A stretch of DNA of 64,000 nucleotides from positions 434,001 through 498,000 of the forward strand of contig JAYKYS010000024.1 of the NCBI GenBank assembly GCA_036924285.1. Reading direction: 5' to 3'. Below are positions 11,494 to 20,236 of the stretch, in pieces (positions within the stretch are counted from its first letter, which is position 1; each line of letters opens with the position of its first letter). The notes below the pieces were generated by a model. That model was not told where the DNA came from, ran no database searches, and was given only the letters and a program-made list of their open reading frames with translations. The position numbers and the translations under genes were made by a program. The DNA comes from Asterella californica (Eukaryota; Streptophyta; Marchantiopsida; Marchantiales; Aytoniaceae).

Positions 11494-12737
11494 CTTCTGT
11501 ATAAGCTTGTTCTATCAAAAGAAAGCCCCGTAGATTTTCTTGATGTTCAACAGTAGTGTGCACATACATGAATATACTACAGCTTCGGCTTTCTACTCAG
11601 AGATTCCAGATATAATTCCAGAAGACGATGACTGTTTGCCATCTCCAATTCTTTTGCAGGTCTTGGTGAAAAGTGCTGCACGGATTTATGGTGGGCTACG
11701 CAATCTATATATATGTGATGGTATATACAGCACCAAATCCCACCGATGATCAGGCGGAGGCGGGTTGCAATTGGTGGCTAAGCTTAAACAGCAAAACTGT
11801 GATTTTCCATATCTTTCGGGGGTGTATATTTCGGCGCCGGCTCATGATCACGACTAGCCAGTGGAGGTGCTCAGCTGTTTCTCAATGCGCTAGTCGTTCT
11901 AGCTAGTCGACTAGTTAGTTGGACTAACTTGTCGCACCACCTGTGCCATTGTTCGTTAATCAAGATTGCGACTGGCAGTCGAGTTCCAAAGCAAAGATTC
12001 TGAGGAGCTTGCTCAAATGCTACAGGCACGATATAGTATATATGACTATGAGCTCGATGTGGTCAACAAGACCAGGACGGCAATGCTTCCCATCGTGTCC
12101 ATCAGTACTACTGCTGGGTCGGGGCTGGTGCTGAACTTTCACACGCTTTCGCCGTCATCCTCTAATCTCTCTGTCGGTGTGGTATGCCTGAGCTCCGACC
12201 GACATGCAGGTTCATGAGATAGTTGTTTTTCAGCCTTCGCTTCCGAATGAGCTTCCTGGGGCACAAAAACTAGTCATCTTTCATGCATAACGCGTAAATA
12301 TGTCATTGAGTTGTTAGAAATAGAAAAACAGGGACATTTACTCTAGATTAATATTAAACCAGAAAAGCTGGGAAGAATATTGGTCTCACATGGACCTGTA
12401 TATGGGACCATGAGTAGATAAGAATATCCTATCCCGTTTATTCCTGTAACCCATTATTTAAAGCATCCCTCGATGTATGAATCCATGCTTATGCACTTAG
12501 CTTCTCCACTTCGCGTTTTCTGTTAGTACGTGCATCAGATCTTCGTGAATGATATCAGAGACCGAGACTTTGCTGAAACCGGAAACACATTAGCAAGTAG
12601 AGATTGCTCGTGCAAAGAGAGTCCTAAAAGCCGTCTTGAGAAAGAGTTTGGAGAGGCGATGGGAGAGAATGGGCTGCCTTTTGAGGGAGGAGCCATTGCA
12701 GCTGCCACCTCAGGAGACGGTCATAACAACTACACAT

Positions 12738-12823
12738 GGAAGTTTGAGATGCGAATGCTTCTGATGCAGAACGGACTCTGGGAAGTTTGAGATGCGGATG
12801 CTTCTGATGCAGAACGGACTCTG
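12738..12823 (+). repeat. 43-bp tandem duplication in copia Gag
   Basis: GGAAGTTTGAGATGCG starts at 12738 and again at 12781; the two 43-bp copies differ at one base. Because 43 is not a multiple of three, the duplication shifts the Gag frame and brings in an immediate stop. Confidence 0.9.
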
Positions 12824-13097
12824 GGGATACGTCTCAGGGACGGAGAACAAACCTTCGGACGTGGACTTGCTTCCCTCCTGGACGAAGAAGAACGGAAGCG
12901 CACTCTGGTATTATTGCATGGTGCGTGAAGAAAACGTTTCACAGTCATCTTTAGCATGCACTGACATCCACGGAAGCATGGGAGATACCATGGGAGATAC
13001 CACGGAAAGCATTCACGGAAGCATGGGAGGTACTACGGAAGGCATTCTAGTCCACAGATGCCGTCAACAAACTGTACTTCAATGATGAACGAGGATC

Positions 13098-13165
13098 AAT
13101 CGATCATAACTCATCTGAGGAACTTACGAGTAAAAATCGATCATAATTCATCTGAGGAACTTCCG
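13098..13165 (+). repeat. 37-bp tandem duplication
   Basis: AATCGATCATAACTCATCTG at 13098 recurs with one mismatch at 13135, both followed by AGGAACTT. It lies in the degraded middle of the copia Gag. Confidence 0.85.
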
Positions 13166-13229
13166 ATCATTCGTATTTCAGCTAACCGCAATTGGTGAAA
13201 AGCTATTAGACGAGGATAACGTATTGCAA

Positions 13230-13377
13230 CTCTTAATGAGTCTTCCACCGAGCTGGGAAATGTTCATCGTTTCCATAAGAAAGCAAAATGGACAATAGAT
13301 GAACTCCTAATGAGTCTTCCACCGAGCTGGGAAATGTTCATCGTTTCCATAAGAAAGCAAAATGGACAATAGATGAG
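13230..13377 (+). repeat. 74-bp tandem duplication in copia Gag
   Basis: A block starting CTCTTAATGAGTCTTCCACC at 13230 is repeated from 13304 almost without change (CTCCTAATGAGTC onwards). The copies encode the conserved LMSLPPSW segment twice in different frames. The near identity suggests that the duplication is younger than most of the decay around it. Confidence 0.9.
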
Positions 13378-13790
13378 CTCGCCAATGCCCTCATGTTCGA
13401 GGAATTACGAAGGAAGCAACGTGAGGACACGATTGCTGGGAGCAGTAGCTCAGCATTCTTTGCAGCTAAGAAATTCATCTACGTCGAACGACAGAAAGGG
13501 AAAAAAAGGCTCAGAAGAAGACTCATGACGGATACTAGTGGCGAACTTATGTACTGGGCCAGAAATTGCACAGTGAGAGCAGCCAGAAAGTACAGCAGAA
13601 ACTCAAATCTCGGATCGGAGAAGATGAAAAACACGAGATCGACAAAAGCGGAGCATCGTGGTCGGCCTCACTGCATTAACCGAACCACACAAACCACACG
13701 ACACTTGGTACTTAGATAGCGCCGCCACTGAGTCTATGACGCCTAGACGAGAAGCATTTGCCAGGTACGAGTCACTAACTGCGCATGCAC

Positions 13791-13850
13791 CCACGCAAGT
13801 GTTATACGGCAACGACAACTCCACGCAAGTGTCATACAGCAACGACAGCT
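13791..13850 (+). repeat. 30-bp tandem duplication in copia protease
   Basis: CCACGCAAGTGTTATACGGC at 13791 recurs at 13821 with three mismatches. The unit is a multiple of three, so the protease-like frame stays open across both copies. Confidence 0.9.
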
Positions 13851-14412
13851 CCGGAAGGGTTCTAGGAACAGGAGACGTGTAGCTGATCACCAACACAGGA
13901 AGGACATACAAACTCCACGACATTCAACAGACATGAGCTTCTCTGCTTATCTGTGAAGTCTCTTTACAAGTTTACAGGAATACAGTGGGAAGGAAGCACC
14001 GCATCTGTTCATAGATATTGCTGTTCAAAGCTTTCCGACAGCATCATGTTGGGGACGATGCTGATTTAGCGGTGAAGTGGATTCTTGACTACCTCAGGTG
14101 ATTTGGCATGTTCATTTCTATTTAAGAAGTCAAACTATCACACTTGTTTCTGAAACAGGTTCAAGAATATCTATCTTCTACAGGAATGATTCCTTGACTG
14201 GATTTACTAACACTTTGTGTACATGTGCTCAGTACATCATCGTAGTACTTCTACTGGAGTGTTGCGGCCTGAAAGCCCCTGTCAACGAGAGAAGACGTGG
14301 GTATGCCTAAGAACTTGGCAGAGCTTGGGGTCAAGCCTACTAGCAAAGAATGCATGCAGTGGATCTATTTGGTTTGGTCTTCATTCTCCAGAGTCTAGAC
14401 CTACGGTCAGGT

Positions 14413-15345
14413 ACTAGATTGTAGGATATTGTGAATTTTTTAATCCTGGAAGATATATGCATAAAATTCTTCTGTTTTCATGGTATGTGACGGGTGCGTA
14501 GTGACCTTTTCTCTGCAATTTTCGTGTGGCTACAACGAGTTCTGTCATAACTGGTGGCTTGAACACACTCATTCTCCAAGCTACTATCACATACTGTGCT
14601 CGGTTGCTACTACTTTCCGAGAAATCAACGGAGACATCTACGTGTGGATCCGACTAAATCCCTAGGTACAGGAAGGCACGCAGATTTATGGCAACATCAA
14701 CTCTTTGGCGACAGAAGTATCGAGGTAACTAATACCGAGACTGGTAATGCGAAAAAACAATCCTTCATAGATCTAAAGATATATAACGGAGAACTGGAAG
14801 GGTTCATTAGCTAAGAGACCAAACGCTCCTGTGGTTCTTCTTCATGCAGTACGAGATGAAGAAGAACAGTAATGAAGAAGTACCGTGTAAAATTCATTTG
14901 GTGCATCAACTCACCAGAAAACATAAACCTTTTGCGCTCAACAGAATTTGAGCGGAACAATTGTGATTACTTGAAACATAATGTACGTATACGGATACAG
15001 CTTCATAATCACAAACTAGAAACCAATTCCCTAATAACACGTGCCTAGCTAGTTGACATAGCCTTAAACGTTCTGTGCATTTTCAGGTGCTGAAACTGAA
15101 CTCAGCTACTGAGCAAATATCCCAAAAGACTACAGCAGTAGGCTCCATCTTGAGAACACTCCAAGTTACTCCAAGTTACGGAAGTGAACGAGGCGATTTA
15201 CCTACTTTACGTTTCCTGTACAGTTTACGGACTTATGTACAGTTTCTTTGTACTGTACATGTACAAGATGAAAAAACTCTCGAAACTTAAAGCCCGTGTC
15301 CAGGATACCACACCTTGTTCCAAGACCGAGCTCGAGCTAGCTCCA
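14413..15345. other. Spacer between pseudogene and copy B
   Basis: No gene is supported. Several short open frames have no recognisable content. Confidence 0.3.
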
Positions 15346-16434
15346 TCAGGTGCTTGTGTAACTTGTTGCATCGTCCACGTACGGATTGATGGGCATTCTC
15401 ATACCCTCGAACGTCAATATGCCAAAGCTGGAGTTTAGCTCCCCTATGAGACAATCGCGACTGAAAAATTGGAGAAGACCTTCAGTTGAAGAGCCGTCAC
15501 TCGAGACCTCCGTTCGACCCACTTTCGCTGCACATTCATGCCAAACAACTGGGATGGGAATCGCAGGAATGGGACCTGATTTTGGGAAGTTATGTTTAAC
15601 ATGCAAAGTTCCTGTCGTTGCCCACAAGTCTAAACGTGCTCGAAGTATATCGCGATGGGAAGATTCAGTAAAATTCCCGTCGATTATGCTTGGCTTCCTC
15701 TCAGGGTTCCATTCTGTGTTGTTGGAATCTCCACTTCCCTCCTCCAAGGTCTCAGGGTTCCATTCCGTGTCGCTGGAGTCTCCACTTCCCTCTTCCACGG
15801 TCTCAAAAAATATATACATTCTAGCGTCCGACCAGTACACACAATCTTCTGGGTCTGAAGATTTTAGTCTCCACTCTCCTGTTACGTCCTCTAGTTTACA
15901 CTCTTCGTTCAGTGGAACTGACACGGGTTCCACTTCAACCTCCACGTTACGAATCTCTGCGATTGCGTTTTCCTCCCCACAGACATCCGAATCCAGTTTT
16001 TCCTCCTTCTCAATCATGTAATGATCGTGGTATCCTCGCGATTCGTGGCTGTTGAATTTCAGACGACTCCTAGCTATTGCATTCTTCTTGATGAATTGGA
16101 CGTTGAGCTTCTTCTCCAAATCACGCACTTCTTTACTCGGCCCTTTGAGACCTTTCTTAATCTCCTGTCTGAAACGATTCTGAAGAACTGCCACTCGAGT
16201 AGAGGAAAATCCCGGGTTCAGACCGTATAACTGCAACTGCGCTCGCCACCAAGTCCGCGGATGAACACGAGCCTCCTTCGTCGGCCGCTTGCTGCTTGCT
16301 ACCATCATCTTTAAGCTCTCGAGGGATTCACGCATCCATCCTTCGCAAACCAAACCCTCCCCTTGGCAAGTGAAAGGAGGAGACGAGACTGGCGGGATCA
16401 CTATGGGATGCAGAAGCGGTATCTTTGGAACCAT
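15346..16434 (-). CDS. SAP-like/beta-domain protein of fungal-like family, copy B
   Basis: A single minus-strand frame encodes 362 residues, taking the ATG at 16432-16434 (a TTG lies two codons upstream). It is a clear paralogue of the gene at 6220. It shares IPPVSSPPFTCQGEGL at the N-terminus, TWWRAQLQLYGLNPGFSST in the SAP-like region followed by a coiled coil, LEDVTGEWRLKSS at the start of the beta-rich domain, an acidic insert, and a late FGILTFEGMRMP. The middle region (the KKDALVVLKIANR part of copy A) is missing or unrecognisable here. The acidic insert contains a 17-residue tandem repeat (EEGSGDSSDTEWNPE, then EEGSGDSNNTEWNPE). The open frame and conserved cores suggest it is or was recently functional. 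The function is unknown; SAP-like modules often bind nucleic acid, which is only a hint. Confidence 0.65.
   Translation of the reverse strand: MVPKIPLLHPIVIPPVSSPPFTCQGEGLVCEGWMRESLESLKMMVASSKRPTKEARVHPRTWWRAQLQLYGLNPGFSSTRVAVLQNRFRQEIKKGLKGPSKEVRDLEKKLNVQFIKKNAIARSRLKFNSHESRGYHDHYMIEKEEKLDSDVCGEENAIAEIRNVEVEVEPVSVPLNEECKLEDVTGEWRLKSSDPEDCVYWSDARMYIFFETVEEGSGDSSDTEWNPETLEEGSGDSNNTEWNPERKPSIIDGNFTESSHRDILRARLDLWATTGTLHVKHNFPKSGPIPAIPIPVVWHECAAKVGRTEVSSDGSSTEGLLQFFSRDCLIGELNSSFGILTFEGMRMPINPYVDDATSYTST
15700..15801 (-). repeat. 51-bp in-frame tandem repeat in copy B
   Basis: Two 51-bp units start at 15700 and 15751 (CTCAGGGTTCCATTC in both). Each encodes 17 residues of the acidic insert. The multiple-of-three unit keeps the frame. 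Copy A has a different acidic insert at the equivalent place, so this part evolves fast. Confidence 0.9.
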
Positions 16435-16930
16435 GGTCAATTAGACAGAAACTGCCTAGCTAAACTCTATAATACGAACACACAACCTTTGACTCGATCA
16501 AAAGTAGATCAAAGTAGAGAAAACGTATAATCAATCTTGTTTGCTGTACCTTCATTCACGTCCGAGTCGGTATCCTTGGGGCATGCTCTCGCGTCTCAGA
16601 AAGTATACCTCGCGTGTTTCTACGGCTTTCTCCCTCTAAAATACCTAGGAGTGGCTTACGACACACGTTTTACTTACGCGTACGGTAATAAAGCGGTCAC
16701 CCTGTAATTACGTTTGCACATAGAATCCGCAGATGCGAACGCGAGTGTTCGCGTCTTCTCTGCATGAGGTTTTCGCTCCGCTTGGTTCTACGGCAGGTGA
16801 CTGTCGTAGTCGGCAACACTGATCATCATAGTGAAATACGTACCTTGCTGATCATGATCACAGTGAGATACCATAGCAGGAATGCATTCGATCACAGATG
16901 TTCTCGCCTTTGTATAACGTGGCTCGTGTG

Positions 16931-16995
16931 TAGGTTGGGATACCGAAGGTCTTGACAACGGCTATAGGATTAATGGATGCCCTCACCAGCAGCAT
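16931..16995 (+). pseudogene. Isolated exon-5 fragment of the Fe-alcohol dehydrogenase
   Basis: After an acceptor-like GTGTGTAG the sequence reads VGIPKVLTTAIGLMDALTSSI, matching [20 protein letters not shown] of the intact gene, where Asp and His of this motif bind iron. Here the His is replaced by Ser. Downstream similarity fades. This is the exon missing from the pseudogene at 11.4-14.4 kb, so it is either a displaced piece of that copy or the trace of a third copy. Confidence 0.65.
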
Positions 16996-16999
16996 CCTT

Positions 17000-18700
17000 A
17001 ACGATTCTGACCAGTCACTGCAGATAGAGAAAGGCCCTGGACTCTCGAGAGGTCCTGAAGCTAGAAAACCAACCTTTCTCTCTGGATCTGATGTGTTCAC
17101 GTATGTCAGTGATCATGATTTTGTTTTATTGTTGCGAGCTGCTTGCAAGGAAAGTCGAGCAGAGTAAGAAATTACGAGATTAGTAGGGAATGTGGGGTTG
17201 CTTGTAAAAGCCTGGCGGAGATGAAGAGAGGAACCAGGAATGAGTGAGTACCTAAGTGGCATGGTGTACATAAACATGGATACATATATATGTACCACCT
17301 CGTTGACCAGCTGCTGGGCATTTCACCTGGGGACCTGGCTTTTTAGTTTTCTAGCGTTTTCTATGCATCACAACTTTCACAAGGACTGGAACCTAGTGCC
17401 GATGGTTTATTGTCCTGGCACGTAGACGCTTCAATCTTCACTGACAGGACCTTTTGTCCCTTAAGCTCGTAGGAATCCGCTCATTGTGTGCGTCATGTGG
17501 AGTACGTCTGCAACCAAGATGAAACTTTCATCAGGGGTTTACACGTAGAGGTGTTAAATGGCATGGATCTCTTGAAACCAAACGGGAAAACAGATGGTGG
17601 GCCCTTGGGTTGAATCATTCATTACTGTCTGTCTTAACCTTTGCATTCCTCTCTGTCTGCTCGCTCCTGTCGTCTCTCGCCGGTACCTTTTGCAACCATG
17701 AAGGACTCTCTACTACTTTCTACAGTCTGTAATTGTTTCGAACGAATATATCGCTCTGTTGAATCGAGAAACGCTTACAAATTTCTGCGAAGTGAGAAGT
17801 ATTGATTGAGTCAGCTATGGAAAGTCTAGTTACTGTCTCCAGTATTCTCCGTTGAAGAAAAAAATTTGGTTTGGCAAAGTAGTCAGACTTACAAAGATCA
17901 CAAATGACTAGCTTCTTCCAACCCTTGCTGAGTAAGCTGACTTTCTCGGATTTGTCAACTTAGACCGATAGAACGTCGTGATAAGCTGCCGCTCGGAATC
18001 ACAATCCACCACTTTGCTGTCCACATCAACTAAACTAGAGCTCTCTAGGACACTGCATTTCTCGCTTCTAAACAAAGTTAACAAAGTCTTTAGGAAAGAG
18101 AGAGTTTTGTGAAGTTATAGCGAGGTGAGTGGTGATATACATCCGTAACCACGTTTGTGGAATACTGTTTGAAGACTCGAGTCTCCCTGGCCATGGTAGT
18201 GTCTGGGAATTCAGGAACGTACACTCCCGAGCCTCCAGTGAGTTTGAAGTTTGAAGAATCACAATCACGTGCTCTTACACTAATTAAGGGACAGTGCCCT
18301 TGTAGATCTGTGTCTGCTCTATGTCGGAAAGTATCGTAATCCTCATCTGCTCCGCTGTAACTTTAGACTTTTAACTCTGAGATACCATTAATTCCACGGC
18401 TTCGAAAGAAGAAGAAGAAACAGCATCCTGCTGCTCATCGTTCAAAGTAGGTGTGATAAAATTAGATGCAAAGGTGAGTTGGAACCGCACACGCTAAGGA
18501 GAAAAATCAACAGAAAAAGGTCCTGAAACAGGACATCCGACGTGACACTGAGTACAAACTTGTTAAGAGAAGATTATGTAACTACATTACAACGATAATT
18601 TTGGTCAGCATATCGCATGACGTGAACATCTGAAAGCTGTCAGGAATTCAACAGTCCAGTCGAGAATTGATTCGTCCAGATGAACCTGCCTCGGTCCTGG
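17000..18700. other. Non-coding spacer
   Basis: I see no gene, RNA gene or clear repeat in this stretch. The short open frames on both strands are not coding-like. Confidence 0.3.
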
Positions 18701-18705
18701 ACGAA

Positions 18706-19979
18706 CTAAACAATGTCCACTTTCACAAGTTTCAAGGAGGAAGTTTTAAAATCCAGGGGTGGTGTTGCGGAATCAACACTGTTATAATGCATTTCCTGGT
18801 GCTTGTTATCCACGTGTTCCCAAACGTATTTCCAAGTCTTGGCTGAGTAGCTTCTCTCGTTTTCCAAACAAAGGACCAGCCTAGCTACAAAACTTCTGAA
18901 ACTGAACTCCATAAAGCACGACAAGAACAGTCTCTTCTTCTCATTCGACGTGAAGCTCCAAGTCAGACACAAACATCCAAGAAGCAGACATCCGACACGG
19001 CTCCATTACTTCATTATGAGCGCAAGGAGAGACTTCCTCTGACCTGTGTGTAAACGCGCTCCGCCGCCTTGAGAGAGCATCGTCAGTGATCCTCAGAGTC
19101 ATCAAACTCGAAGCGACAATCGACAAGGAATCCCTCGATCCTATGAGAACCTTCAGTCGAGCATGGCACTAGAGCGGAGGACAACGCGGAAGGAAAAACC
19201 TACTTCCAGTAAACTGCAGATTACGTTCTGCATGTTGAGGTACAGCAGACGTATCCTGAACACTCTCCGAGCATCGGTGGGGTCCAACGGAGCGCGATTC
19301 GCTTCTGTGAGAACCTTCAGTCGAGCATGGCACTAGAGCGGAGGACAACGCGGAAGGAAAAACCTACTTCCAGTAAACTGCAGATGACGTTTTGCATGTT
19401 GAGGTACAGCAGACGTATCCTGAACACTCTGCGAGCATCGGTGGGGTCTCGTCGCGCGTACTGCCGATTGTCCTGAACATGCCCTTGCTGACAGGGCGAG
19501 GACTCCCTTACGTGGGGCGCCGAGAAAAGAGATGGACTCCAATTGCTGACGAGCCAGAGTTCCTGCCACTTGGACACCGGAAATGACCACCTTCGGCCTT
19601 CCACGACCACCAAGTAAGAAGTATAAGTACACCAGCACGCCGACGTTTATTTCATCTACGTTAGTCGTAATCAGTTCGCAGCCAAAGCGGCTCATGGAAA
19701 GGATTTCTTCACTTCGGTAAAAGATTAACATTACTAGAGCAAATTCCAAGCTAGATCGTTGAGTACTACATTTTGATCTGCCTCGTTAAGTTCATCGTCG
19801 TTAGGGACGATGGCAACTTCGTTGAATCTCGCCTGTAGTGTGCCTGTTGCCTGCGCTGGAAGCAGCTCCAAGGCCAATTCCAATGGCCCGTCCGGGGTTA
19901 GGATCCCCAGCGGAGGTTTGAAGTGTACAGAACATGGCGAGTGTTCCGGTCGAGGTCCGGAAAAGCATCGGCCCCTCAA
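18706..19979 (-). pseudogene. Frame-broken coding-like region of unknown family
   Basis: Several overlapping minus-strand frames give protein-like sequence in series: a proline-rich then acidic segment at 19734-19979 (LPAQATGTLQARFNEVAIVP), another at 19317-19613 (RLLYLNMQNVICSLLEVGF), a Ser/Arg segment at 18941-19126 (SLMTLRITDDALSRRRSAF), and a last piece at 18706-18972 that stays open. They are joined only by frame changes or undetected introns. A 164-bp tandem duplication lies inside. I do not recognise the family. It may be a decayed gene or a real gene with introns I cannot place. Confidence 0.25.
19144..19448 (-). repeat. 164-bp tandem duplication
   Basis: About 141 bases starting TGAGAACCTTCAGTCGAGC at 19144 recur at 19308 with very few differences, giving a 164-bp period with about 23 bases of spacer that are not shared. 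The copies are so alike that the event is recent. Confidence 0.9.
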
Positions 19980-20236
19980 ATCACGACCCGCATCGGGGAT
20001 GCGAATCAGTGCATCATTATCACAGGACCATCAGACAGAGGTTCGCGACGTGTTGAAGCTTCAAGTTGGTTAAGTGCTCTGTCTCTCTCTGTTTCCGTTC
20101 ACGAGCTCATACTACGGAAAAGCAACATATCACTTACGGATGGCATCAGTGTTGGAGCTGAATAGCATTGCGTTGGTGCTGAAGTTATCACGTTGTTGGA
20201 TTGGTCTCATCGAGTACACTGATGCAGCCATGATCA

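Larger units (their letters stand above)
12640..13930 (+). mobile_element. Degenerate Ty1/copia gag-protease fragment
   Basis: Gag begins near 12659 with GLPFEGG and NNYTWKFEMRMLLMQNGLW, the conserved start of copia-type Gag (usually followed by GYVSGTE, seen after the duplication). A later Gag part (13230-13470) has LMSLPPSWEMFIVSI and DELANALMFEELRRKQ. YWARNC near 13555 is the end of the zinc knuckle. The protease active-site region at 13704-13800 reads WYLDSAATESMTP, where the usual catalytic triplet Asp-Ser/Thr-Gly is DSA, so the enzyme would be inactive. No LTRs, integrase or reverse transcriptase were found. Four tandem duplications inside have scrambled the frame. It lies at the exon-5 position of the dehydrogenase pseudogene, inserted between exon 4 and the intron before exon 6. 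Confidence 0.75.
11400..14412 (+). pseudogene. Fe-dependent alcohol dehydrogenase pseudogene
   Basis: Parts of a diverged copy of the gene at 20237-22643 occur in the same order and strand. Exon-2-like sequence is at 11402-11470. Exon-3-like sequence is at 11660-11862, after an intact acceptor TTTTGCAG, with NPTDDQAEAG. Exon-4-like sequence is at 12031-12133 (TAMLPIVSISTTAGSG). Exon-6-like sequence is at 13978-14099 (DADLAVKWILDYLR), and exon-7/8-like sequence is at about 14279-14412 (VGMPKNLAELGVKP, then LAKNA). The intron before exon 6 also matches the intact gene (TGAGCTTCTCTGCT), so this was a DNA-level duplication, not a retrocopy. Exons 7 and 8 appear fused without the intron. Exon 5, which carries the iron-binding residues, is missing and replaced by a copia remnant. 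Stops and frame changes make it non-functional. Confidence 0.75.
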
